Positions 1 to 6,566 of a DNA stretch of 11,725 nt are shown in pieces; position 1 is the stretch's first letter, and each line of letters opens with the position of its first letter. The notes beneath the pieces were generated by a model. It did not search any database and had not been told where the DNA came from. It saw only the letters and a list, made by a program, of their open reading frames with translations. Made by a program: the position numbers and the translations under genes. Origin of the DNA: Moraxellaceae bacterium (lineage in GTDB: Bacteria; Pseudomonadota; Gammaproteobacteria; Pseudomonadales; Moraxellaceae); assembly GCA_030146505.1 (NCBI GenBank), contig JASLCO010000016.1, forward strand, positions 1 through 11,725, given 5' to 3'.

Positions 1-1802
1 ACGAGGCCGTGAATATAGGCCCGGCCAAAGTTTCCGAATCCTATCTGCGTGTGGATGCCATTCTGGAAGCCTGCGAGAAATCCGGGGCGGATGCCGTGCA
101 TCCCGGCTACGGCTTTCTTTCCGAGAATGAAGGCTTTGCACAAGCCTGTGCCGACAAGGGCATCACCTTTATCGGCCCTACCCCGAAAGCCATCGAGCTC
201 ATGGGCAGCAAGCGCCTTTCCAAACTCAAGATGATTGAAGCCGGCGTGCCCTGCGTGCCTGGCTATGAAGGCGCTGACCAGGCCGATGCGGTTTTCATCA
301 AGGAAGCCGACCACATCGGTTTCCCGGTGATGGTGAAGGCCTCTGCCGGCGGCGGCGGCCGCGGCATGCGTCTCGTGCATACGAAAGAAGAACTGCCAGC
401 CGCATTGGCCACAGCACGCTCGGAAGCCCAGAACGCTTTCGGTTCCGGCGAACTGATTCTGGAAAAAGCCGTGATTGCACCACGTCATGTGGAAATCCAG
501 GTCTTTGGCGATACGCATGGTGGCTGCGTTTATCTCGGTGAGCGTGATTGCTCCATTCAGCGCCGTCACCAGAAGGTGGTGGAAGAAGCGCCCTGCCCCG
601 TGATGACACCCGCACTGCGCCAGCAGATGGGTGAAGCTGCTGTGGCGGCTGCCAAGAGTGTTGATTATGTGGGCGCCGGCACCGTGGAATTCCTGCTGGA
701 TGCCCAAGGCAATTTCTATTTCCTGGAAATGAATACCCGCCTGCAGGTGGAGCATCCGGTCACCGAGCTCGTGACGGGTCTTGATCTCGTGGAGTGGCAA
801 TTGCGCGTGGCCAATGGCGAAAAGCTGCCGCTGGCGCAAGATGAAATCACGCTCACCGGTGCGGCCATCGAAGTGCGTTTTTATGCCGAGGATCCGGGCA
901 GCAATTTCCTGCCGCAGACCGGCCCGGTACTGTCCTGGATTCCGGCCGGGCTTCCCGGTGTGCGCATAGATCACGGCATGTATACCGGCGGTGAAGTCAG
1001 CCCGCATTACGATCCCATGGTGGCCAAGGTCATCGCTTACGGCAAAACCCGCAGCGATGCCGCGCGCCTGCTGGCGCGTGCCGTGGAAGACTCCGTGTTG
1101 CTGGGCGTGAACAATAACAAGCAGTTCCTCGTGAACCTGCTGCGTCATCCGGTCTTTGTCAGCGGCGATACCTCCACTGCCTTTATCGAAAAGCATTTCA
1201 GTGATGATGTCAGCCTCAAGCCGGCCATGGCCGATGCCGAATCACTGGCCATTGCTGCTGCTCTCATCCTGCATGAGAAGCACGATGCCGGTTTCATCAC
1301 CGGCCTTGCCGGTGCCACGCCGCTGAAACTGCAAGTGGGTGAAACCACGCATGCACTGGCGGTGCAGACGCAAGGCGATGTGCTTACGGTGAAGACTGCT
1401 GACAGCAGCTCGGCCATTACCGTACTGGATGTTGCCAGCCAGGTACTGAGTTACGAGTTTGGTGGCGTGCGTCGTCGTGTGGCCTTTGCGCGTCAGGGCG
1501 ATACCTTGTATCTGGACCGGGCCAGCGGCAATCTCGCCATCAGCGATATCACGCATGCGCCCGCAGCTTCGGCCGATGCCGAAGGTGACGGCCTCTTGCG
1601 CGCGCCCATGGATGGCGCCATCGTCACCCTGCTGGTGAAAGAAGGTGATGCCGTGCAGAAGGGGCAGACCCTCGCGGTGATGGAGGCCATGAAAATCGAG
1701 CATCAGCTGAAAGCCAATCGCGATGGCCGCGTCGCCTCGCTCAGCGTGGGTGAAAAGCAGCAGGTGAAAAAGCGCCAGCAGCTTTTGCAGATTCAGGACT
1801 GA
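1..1802 (+). CDS. atuF: Acyl-CoA carboxylase biotin-containing alpha subunit, probably geranyl-CoA carboxylase AtuF (5' partial)
   Basis: The reading frame is open from the left edge (codons in phase from position 3). It begins at a point matching residue 60-65 of biotin carboxylases, so the N-terminal ANRGEIA region lies outside the window and the GTG at 9 is an internal Val codon. Visible parts in order are the ATP-grasp glycine loop AGGGGRGM (about 345-368), RDCSIQRRHQKV (about 545-580), the catalytic FLEMNTRLQVEHPVTE block (Glu codon at 726), the biotin carboxylase C-terminal domain (IEVRFYAEDP), a linker, and a C-terminal biotinyl domain. In the biotinyl domain, EAMKIEH carries the biotinylated Lys (codon 1692-1694), 35 residues from the end. 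The family carboxylates biotin with ATP and bicarbonate for a separate beta subunit. MCC alpha (LiuD), geranyl-CoA carboxylase alpha (AtuF) and propionyl-CoA carboxylase alpha are hard to separate by domain. AtuF is preferred because an SDR and a FATP-type synthetase follow in the order atuF-G-H. The carboxylase alpha call is near certain; the substrate is inferred. Confidence 0.78.
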   Translation, partial: EAVNIGPAKVSESYLRVDAILEACEKSGADAVHPGYGFLSENEGFAQACADKGITFIGPTPKAIELMGSKRLSKLKMIEAGVPCVPGYEGADQADAVFIKEADHIGFPVMVKASAGGGGRGMRLVHTKEELPAALATARSEAQNAFGSGELILEKAVIAPRHVEIQVFGDTHGGCVYLGERDCSIQRRHQKVVEEAPCPVMTPALRQQMGEAAVAAAKSVDYVGAGTVEFLLDAQGNFYFLEMNTRLQVEHPVTELVTGLDLVEWQLRVANGEKLPLAQDEITLTGAAIEVRFYAEDPGSNFLPQTGPVLSWIPAGLPGVRIDHGMYTGGEVSPHYDPMVAKVIAYGKTRSDAARLLARAVEDSVLLGVNNNKQFLVNLLRHPVFVSGDTSTAFIEKHFSDDVSLKPAMADAESLAIAAALILHEKHDAGFITGLAGATPLKLQVGETTHALAVQTQGDVLTVKTADSSSAITVLDVASQVLSYEFGGVRRRVAFARQGDTLYLDRASGNLAISDITHAPAASADAEGDGLLRAPMDGAIVTLLVKEGDAVQKGQTLAVMEAMKIEHQLKANRDGRVASLSVGEKQQVKKRQQLLQIQD

Positions 1803-1816
1803 TTACGGAAACAGAT

Positions 1817-1844
1817 GCCGCATCCTTGTGATGCGGCTTTTTTT
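1817..1844 (+). terminator. Intrinsic terminator after atuF
   Basis: A perfect 8-bp stem GCCGCATC/GATGCGGC with a 5-nt loop (CTTGT) is followed at once by seven T. It starts 15 nt after the carboxylase stop codon. It lies inside what would otherwise be a same-strand atuF-atuG pair, so it should reduce or stop read-through into atuG. Confidence 0.85.
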
Positions 1845-1923
1845 GAAAAACAAATGACCACGCAGACAGCAGCCCCGTCATTTGTCACAGCCAGCTACGA
1901 CAGTAAAGCCAGAGGAGAGAAAA

Positions 1924-2763
1924 ATGAGCACCCCTTCTTCAAACACACTGAAAGGCCGTACCCTTTTCATCACCGGTGGCAGCCGCGGCATAGGCCGCGC
2001 CATTGCCCTGCGCGCCGCGCGTGATGGCGCCAATATCGTCATAGCTGCCAAATCGGCAGAGCCGCACCCCAAGCTGCCGGGCACAATTTTCAGCGTGGCC
2101 GAGGAAGTGAAAGCGGCTGGCGGCAATGCCCTCGCCCTGCAGGTGGATGTGCGTGAAGAAAACCAGATCCGCGAAGCCCTGGCGAAAGCGGCCGAGCATT
2201 TCGGTGGAATAGACATCCTGGTCAACAATGCCGGCGCCATCAATCTCATGGGCGTGGAGCACACACCGTCCAAGAAATACGACCTCATCAATGATGTGAA
2301 CCACCGCGCCACCTTCCTGTGTGCGCAGGCGGCCCTGCCTTATCTGAAGAAGTCGTCCAACGCCCACATCCTCAGCCTGTCACCACCCGTGAACATGGCA
2401 CCGCACTGGCTCAAGCCCTTCTCGCCCTACACCGTCTCCAAGTACGGCATGACCATCCTCACGCTGGGCATGGCCGAGGAATTCCGCGACTACGGCATTT
2501 CCTGCAATTCGCTGTGGCCTGCCACCTATATCGCCACCTCGGCGGTGGAAGTGAATCTGGGCGGCGAAGGGGCCGCGGCCGTCAGCCGCAAGCCGGACAT
2601 CATGGCCGATGCCGCGCATTCCATTCTGGTCACCGGCCGTGGCGAACTCACCGGGCAGGCCCTGCTGGACGAAGGCGCCCTCGCCCGTATCGGCATCACT
2701 GATCTATCCGGCTATTCCTGCGTACCCGGAGCCTCGCTGCAGAAAGACTTCTTCCTCGACTGA
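1924..2763 (+). CDS. atuG: HSDL2-like short-chain dehydrogenase/reductase, probable AtuG
   Basis: A 279-residue SDR. The start ATG at 1924 is chosen because a strong Shine-Dalgarno (AGAGGAGAG, 1911-1919) lies just upstream and the classic N-terminus follows. An in-frame TTG at 1882 would add 14 unlikely residues. The cofactor loop TGGSRGIG is at residues 17-24, NNAG at 101-104, and the active-site YTVSK has Tyr169 and Lys173 with Ser151/Ser153 upstream. The segments PHWLKPFSPYTVSKYGM and MAEEFRDYGISCNSLWPAT are typical of the HSDL2/SDR subfamily, which contains AtuG of Pseudomonas; many bacterial members are labelled only 'SDR family'. The substrate is not established. A role on a hydroxyacyl- or oxoacyl-CoA-like intermediate of terpenoid or branched-acid breakdown is inferred from the flanking carboxylase and acyl-CoA synthetase genes. 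The protein is complete, with no signal peptide or membrane segment. Confidence 0.85.
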   Translation: MSTPSSNTLKGRTLFITGGSRGIGRAIALRAARDGANIVIAAKSAEPHPKLPGTIFSVAEEVKAAGGNALALQVDVREENQIREALAKAAEHFGGIDILVNNAGAINLMGVEHTPSKKYDLINDVNHRATFLCAQAALPYLKKSSNAHILSLSPPVNMAPHWLKPFSPYTVSKYGMTILTLGMAEEFRDYGISCNSLWPATYIATSAVEVNLGGEGAAAVSRKPDIMADAAHSILVTGRGELTGQALLDEGALARIGITDLSGYSCVPGASLQKDFFLD

Positions 2764-3089
2764 AGACTGGCCGCCTCCTCCGTAGGAGCGGCTTCAGCCG
2801 CGAACATTTCTTACTTGAATGGTTCGCGGCTGAAGCCGCTCCTACGGGTATTTCGGAGAGCTCGACCAATACCCCAAACCGCCTGAAATGCCCGCGCCGC
2901 AAGGCTTTCCATTGTCGGACAAGATTGCATGTCAAGCCCAATTTCGGCTTGAATCAGGCCACTGCCGCGGTTACTTTATGCCCTCGTTTTTTGCTGGTAC
3001 GCCCGTGTGGTTGCCAGCTCTCCTCCCTGAAAAACAACATGCCAGCGGGGCTCCTGCCATACGGCCGGGACCACCGAGGACACACCAGA
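2764..3089. other. Intergenic region between atuG and atuH
   Basis: 326 bp without a convincing gene. It holds the inverted REP pair 16 bp after the atuG stop. After that comes sequence in the atuH frame that lacks a good ribosome site until the GAGGA before 3090. A weak TTGAAT (2949-2954)/TACTTT (2972-2977) pair with 17-bp spacing could be an atuH promoter, but it matches the consensus poorly. Confidence 0.6.
2780..2847. repeat. Inverted REP pair (REPIN-like element) with GTAG head
   Basis: Two 26-bp arms (2780-2805 and 2822-2847) are perfect reverse complements around a 16-nt spacer. Each arm begins CCGTAGGAGCGG and contains its own hairpin GCGGCT-TC-AGCCGC. The GTAG head plus internal palindrome is the hallmark of REP elements moved by RAYT (TnpA_REP) transposases in Pseudomonas and Xanthomonadaceae. 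Two REPs in inverted orientation form a REPIN. The element lies 16 bp downstream of the atuG stop, the usual intergenic position. Its transcript would fold into a long stem that could protect the atuG mRNA 3' end or reduce read-through to atuH. No RAYT gene is in the window. Confidence 0.9.
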
Positions 3090-4925
3090 ATGAGCCATAA
3101 CGACGTCATCACGCCCACCCAGTTTGCCCGCAAATTTGCCACCCTCGCGCCCAAGATTCCGAAAATGGTCCAGGGTCTGGTGCTGGCCGCCAACACTGAT
3201 CCCACCAAGACCGTGGGCCTGGGCTGGGCGCTGGAAAAAGCCACGCAGGAAAATCCGCATGGCAGCGCCGTGCTCTACAAGGACACCCGTCTTTCCTATA
3301 CCCAGTTCAACCAGTGGGTGAACCGCATTGCCCATTTCTTCAAGGCGCAGGGCCTGCAGAAGGGCGATGTGGTCGCGGTCTATGTGGAAAACCGCCCCGA
3401 ACTGCTGGCCACGGTAGCCGGCCTCGGCAAGATCGGCGTGATTTCCGCCATGCTCAACACCTCGCAGAGCGGCAAGGTGCTCATTCACAGCGTGAACCTT
3501 GTAAAGCCCAAGATGGCGATTGTCGGCGCCGAACTGGTGAACAACTTCAATGAAGTCCTGAGCGATCTCGAATTCGACCACAAGAATCTTTTCTGGTGGG
3601 ATGATGCCGACACGCTGAGCGCGCCGGGCGAGGCACCGAAAGGCTACCGCAATCTCGCCCTGGAAATTGCCGGCCAACCCATTTCCAATCCAGCCAGCAC
3701 GCAGCAGATCTACAGCACTGACGGTCTGTTCTACATCTACACTTCCGGCACCACCGGCCTGCCCAAGGCCGCGATTTTCTCGCATGGCCGCTGGATGAAG
3801 GCTTATGGCGGCTTCGGCTACACCATGCAGATGAAAAAGACGGACGTGATTTATTGCACGCTGCCCTTCTACCACGCCACGGCCATGTGCGTGTGCTGGG
3901 GCTGCGCCATCGCCGGCGCCGGCGGCATCGCCATGCGTCGCAAATTCTCCGCGCGCGAATTCTGGGACGATATCCGCAAATACCGCGCCACCGCCTTCGG
4001 TTATGTGGGCGAACTCTGCCGCTACCTGAACGAACTGCCACCCAAGCCGACTGACCGCGACCACCTGGTGAAGAAAATCATCGGCAACGGCCTGCGCCCC
4101 GGCATCTGGGTGCCGTTCAAGGAACGTTTCGGCATCGAGGAAGTGCTGGAGCTCTATGCCTCCTCCGAAGGCAATATCGGCTTCACCAACCTTTTCAATT
4201 TCGACAACACCGTCGGCTTCTGCCCGCTGCCCTACAAGATCGTCAAGTACGACAAGGACAACGACAAGCCGGTGCGTGACAAGAAAGGCTTCCTCGTGCT
4301 CGCCGACAAGGGCGAAGCCGGCCTGCTCATTGGTGAGATCACCGAGAAGACGCCGTTCGACGGCTATACCGATCCCGCCAAGAACGATGCCTGCATCATC
4401 AAGGACGGCTTCGTGAAGGGCGACCGCTATTTCAATACCGGCGACCTGCTGCGCAATATCGGCTTCCGTCACGCGCAATTCGTGGACCGTACCGGTGACA
4501 CTTTCCGCTGGAAGGGCAAAAACGTGTCCACCACGGAAGTGGAAAACGTCATGACCGGCCACGCACCGCTGCAGGATGCCGTGGTCTATGGCGTGGAAAT
4601 CCCCAATACCAATGGCCGTGCCGGCATGGCCGCCATCACGCCGCATGAAGGCTGTGGCGAAGCCGAACTGGACCTGCCGGGCCTGCTCACCCTGCTCAAG
4701 AGCGAGCTGCCGCCCTATGCCATTCCCCTTTTCCTGCGCGTGCGCAAGGCAGTGGAAACCACGGGCACCTTCAAGTACCAGAAGAACACGCTGAAGAAAG
4801 AAGGCTTTGACCCCAGGCAAATAGGCGATGAACATCTCTACGTGATGCTGCCCGGAAGCAGCGAGTATGTGCTGCTCAACGAGGAAATCGGTGCCAATAT
4901 CCAGGCAGGCAAGTACCGGTTCTGA
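3090..4925 (+). CDS. atuH: FATP-type long/very-long-chain acyl-CoA synthetase, probable AtuH
   Basis: A 611-residue AMP-forming acyl-CoA synthetase. The start ATG at 3090 follows GAGGA (3076-3080) at 9-nt spacing and gives the normal family N-terminus; the frame is open further upstream without a ribosome site. Motifs are the ATP loop TSGTTGLPK (residues 218-226), YASSEG (356-361), FNTGD (448-452), and the segment GDTFRWKGKNVSTTEVE (about 469-485). This last segment is typical of the fatty acid transport protein/ACSVL family rather than classical FadD. Near the C-terminus TGTFKYQK supplies the usual catalytic-lysine region. The enzyme makes acyl-CoA from acid, ATP and CoA at the inner membrane. 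In Pseudomonas atu clusters the last gene, atuH, encodes this type of protein and is thought to activate citronellic/geranic acids, though that substrate is inferred here. A general fatty acid (FadD6-like) role is the alternative. Confidence 0.85.
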   Translation: MSHNDVITPTQFARKFATLAPKIPKMVQGLVLAANTDPTKTVGLGWALEKATQENPHGSAVLYKDTRLSYTQFNQWVNRIAHFFKAQGLQKGDVVAVYVENRPELLATVAGLGKIGVISAMLNTSQSGKVLIHSVNLVKPKMAIVGAELVNNFNEVLSDLEFDHKNLFWWDDADTLSAPGEAPKGYRNLALEIAGQPISNPASTQQIYSTDGLFYIYTSGTTGLPKAAIFSHGRWMKAYGGFGYTMQMKKTDVIYCTLPFYHATAMCVCWGCAIAGAGGIAMRRKFSAREFWDDIRKYRATAFGYVGELCRYLNELPPKPTDRDHLVKKIIGNGLRPGIWVPFKERFGIEEVLELYASSEGNIGFTNLFNFDNTVGFCPLPYKIVKYDKDNDKPVRDKKGFLVLADKGEAGLLIGEITEKTPFDGYTDPAKNDACIIKDGFVKGDRYFNTGDLLRNIGFRHAQFVDRTGDTFRWKGKNVSTTEVENVMTGHAPLQDAVVYGVEIPNTNGRAGMAAITPHEGCGEAELDLPGLLTLLKSELPPYAIPLFLRVRKAVETTGTFKYQKNTLKKEGFDPRQIGDEHLYVMLPGSSEYVLLNEEIGANIQAGKYRF

Positions 4926-4956
4926 ACATCCTGCCTGCGCCAGGAAAAAATGCTTC

Positions 4957-4990
4957 AAAAAAAACGCCGGCACATGCCGGCGTTTTTTTT
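4957..4990 (+). terminator. Bidirectional intrinsic terminator after atuH
   Basis: A stem CGCCGGC/GCCGGCG with an ACAT loop is flanked by eight A on the left and eight T on the right, so it can extend by A-T pairing and work on either strand. It begins 31 nt after the atuH stop. Its core is nearly identical to the terminator at 8534-8563. Confidence 0.9.
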
Positions 4991-4992
4991 GG

Positions 4993-5160
4993 GGGATTCA
5001 TATACATGTGCTCCCTTTCAAGTGTTTTCGTCTCAAGTGCTTTCGTCATCCCGGCGAAAGCCGGGATCCATGCGGCTATCATTTTTTCACCGCACCATGG
5101 GTTCCGGCCTTCGCCGAAACGACGACTCAAGAGAACAAGGAAGTTATGTATATAAATCCC
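4993..5160. repeat. Nested palindromic (MITE-like) intergenic element
   Basis: The outer arms GGGATTCATATACAT (4993-5007) and ATGTATATAAATCCC (5146-5160) are inverted copies matching at 14 of 15 positions. Inside them sit inner arms 5044-5072 and 5096-5124, an imperfect inverted pair of the common CGTCATCCCGGCGAAAGCCGGG type, with a hairpin in the left arm. Two levels of inverted symmetry over 168 bp suggest a decayed miniature palindromic element rather than chance. No transposase or clear target duplication is seen. Confidence 0.55.
5018..5047. repeat. 15-bp tandem direct repeat, two copies
   Basis: TCAAGTGTTTTCGTC (5018-5032) is followed immediately by TCAAGTGCTTTCGTC (5033-5047), identical at 14 of 15 positions. 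The second copy runs into the left inner arm of the palindromic element. Confidence 0.75.
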
Positions 5161-5198
5161 TTTTTTTGGGGTTGATATATATGACGTCCTAAATGATT

Positions 5199-5233
5199 CG
5201 TCATTCCCCTGATAAGCAGGGGTCCAATGCTTC
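5199..5233. repeat. CGTCATTCCC-type dispersed repeat, single copy with hairpin
   Basis: The copy begins CGTCATTCCCCTGATAAG and contains the hairpin CCCCTG-ATAAG-CAGGGG (5206-5222). It then reads GGTCCAATGCTTC, which resembles GGTCCAGCAATGCTTTAAAC in the repeat after pstA (about 8457-8475). It belongs to the same broad family of short intergenic palindromes. Confidence 0.55.
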
Positions 5234-5392
5234 AAACTGCTCTTTTGCTTATGCTAATGAAAACCGGAAATGCCGGGTTCCCGCTCAAGGGTAAGCCGTA
5301 CTTACTCATATGAACCGAAGGCCAAGGGCACGTTGTTTTTATATACAGCCACTTATATCCACACGGATTCGTATCCATAAACAGTGATGACG

Positions 5393-5426
5393 CTGACGCA
5401 AATCTGAAATATTTCATACCTATGAT
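5393..5426 (+). promoter_or_regulatory. Probable Pho box (PhoB site) and -10 element of the pst operon
   Basis: CTGACGC (5393-5399) and CTGAAAT (5404-5410) are two 7-mers separated by AAAT, the geometry of a Pho box (CTGTCAT-N4-CTGTCAT), each with a perfect CTG. Exactly 10 bp later is TATGAT (5421-5426), a 5/6 match to the sigma-70 -10. PhoB-activated promoters typically replace the -35 box with a Pho box about 10 bp before the -10, and this one lies before pstS. The 7-mers are degenerate (4/7 and 5/7), so the case rests on spacing and context. Confidence 0.6.
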
Positions 5427-5461
5427 CAGACCGCTCTCCGAATCCTACCAAGAGGCTGATC

Positions 5462-6499
5462 ATGTTGTTAAAAACTCGCCCGCTGGCCTTTCTGGCTGCA
5501 CTGGGACTTTCCCTCAGCGTTCACGCCGCCGACATCACCGGTGCCGGCTCCACTTTTGCCTACCCGATTTTTTCCAAATGGGCTGACAGCTACAAGCAAA
5601 GCAGCAATGTCGGCCTGAACTACCAGGCCATAGGCTCTGGCGGCGGCATCAAGCAGATCACGGAAAAGACCGTGCAGTTCGGTGCTTCCGACATGCCTCT
5701 GACCCAGGAAGAGCTGAATGCCAAGGGCCTGACGCAGTTCCCGGCCATCATGGGTGGCGTGGTTCCGGTCATCAACCTCAAGGGCATCACGCCCGGCAGC
5801 CTCAAGCTGAGCGGCGACGTGCTGGCCGACATCTACCTCGGCAAGATCAAGCAGTGGAACGACCCGGCGCTGGTCAGCCTCAATCCTTCGCTCAAGGATG
5901 TGGACGAGAACATCACCGTGGTGCGCCGCTCCGACGGCTCCGGCACCACCTTCATCTTCACCAACTACCTCTCCAAGGTAAGCCCGGAATGGAAGACCAA
6001 GGTCGGCAACGGCACTGCCGTGTCCTGGCCTGAAGGCGTGGGCGGCAAGGGCAATGCCGGCGTGGCTTCTTACGTGCAGCGCATCAACGGCGCCATTGGC
6101 TATGTGGAATATGCCTATGCCAAGTCCTCCAAGATGGCCTATGCGCAGATGAAGAACCGCACGGGAAGTTTCGTGCAGCCTGACCTCAAGTCCTTCCAGG
6201 CCGCCGCTGCCTATGCCGACTGGACCAAGGCCCAGGCCTTCTACGAAGTGCTGACGGATGAGCCGGGTGCCACCAGCTGGCCCATCACCGGCGCCACCTT
6301 CGTGCTGCTGCAGAAAACTGCCGACAACGCCGCCGACAGCCGCCAGGTCATGCAGTTCTTCTCCTGGTCGTTCAAGAACGGCGACAAGGCCGCCGAACAG
6401 CTGGACTACGTTCCCATGCCGGACAATGTCACCAAGCTGATCGAAGCGGCCTGGAAGAACGAGGTTCACGACGCTGCCGGCAAGGCAATCTGGAACTGA
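5462..6499 (+). CDS. pstS: Phosphate ABC transporter periplasmic substrate-binding protein PstS
   Basis: 345 residues, the length of E. coli-type PstS. The start ATG at 5462 has AAGAGG (5450-5455) upstream. A Sec signal peptide covers residues 1-22 (basic KTR, hydrophobic core, cleavage after VHA). The mature protein opens with the phosphate-binding TGAGSTFAYP (26-35), followed by GSGGGIKQIT (58-67), FGASDMPL (73-80) and RRSDGSGTTFIFTNYLS (155-171), which supply the hydrogen-bonding Ser, Thr, Asp and Arg of the binding cleft. It binds inorganic phosphate in the periplasm and delivers it to PstC/PstA. The promoter upstream carries a candidate Pho box, so expression should rise on phosphate starvation. 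It is complete and typical. Confidence 0.97.
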   Translation: MLLKTRPLAFLAALGLSLSVHAADITGAGSTFAYPIFSKWADSYKQSSNVGLNYQAIGSGGGIKQITEKTVQFGASDMPLTQEELNAKGLTQFPAIMGGVVPVINLKGITPGSLKLSGDVLADIYLGKIKQWNDPALVSLNPSLKDVDENITVVRRSDGSGTTFIFTNYLSKVSPEWKTKVGNGTAVSWPEGVGGKGNAGVASYVQRINGAIGYVEYAYAKSSKMAYAQMKNRTGSFVQPDLKSFQAAAAYADWTKAQAFYEVLTDEPGATSWPITGATFVLLQKTADNAADSRQVMQFFSWSFKNGDKAAEQLDYVPMPDNVTKLIEAAWKNEVHDAAGKAIWN

Positions 6500-6514
6500 T
6501 CCTGTCGTCACCTG

Positions 6515-6540
6515 CTGGAGCCTGCATCTGCAGGCTCCAG
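6515..6540 (+). promoter_or_regulatory. Perfect 12-bp stem-loop between pstS and pstC
   Basis: CTGGAGCCTGCA and TGCAGGCTCCAG are exact reverse complements separated by only TC (in practice a shorter stem with a 4-nt loop). It lies 16 nt after the pstS stop. A mixed pyrimidine stretch (TCCTTTCC) follows rather than a T-run, so a full terminator is unlikely. An mRNA 3'-protecting hairpin or partial attenuator that keeps pstS transcript above pstC/pstA is the likely role. Confidence 0.75.
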
Positions 6541-6566
6541 TCCTTTCCATCCACAACGGTGTTCCG

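Larger units (their letters stand above)
4926..5461. other. Repeat-rich intergenic region between atuH and pstS
   Basis: 536 bp without a credible gene. The short reading frames here have no ribosome sites and run through palindromes. In order it contains the atuH terminator, a nested palindromic element with a 15-bp tandem repeat inside it, a second CGTCATTCCC-type repeat copy (5199-5233), an AT-rich stretch with no recognised motif (about 5240-5390), and the pstS promoter. Confidence 0.7.

Noticed and set aside
1882..1909. TTGTCA...TAAAGC as an atuG promoter
   Set aside because: The -35 is good but the -10 matches only 3 of 6, the spacing is 16 and it abuts the ribosome site, so it is not supported as a feature.
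1882..1923. Upstream TTG start that would add 14 residues to the SDR
   Set aside because: The ATG at 1924 has AGAGGAGAG directly upstream and gives the normal SDR N-terminus.
2976..4973. 665-codon open frame on the minus strand opposite atuH
   Set aside because: It mirrors the plus-strand synthetase, which has full family motifs. The antisense translation has no recognisable domain and arises from GC-rich codon bias.
4867..5235. Short frames on both strands after atuH
   Set aside because: They are made of terminator and palindrome sequence, without ribosome sites or any conserved protein pattern.
4993..5301. CRISPR-like array suggested by repeated CGTCATTCCC words
   Set aside because: The repeats are inverted, unevenly spaced and divergent, with no regular spacers, and no cas gene is present. 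They are palindromic intergenic repeats.
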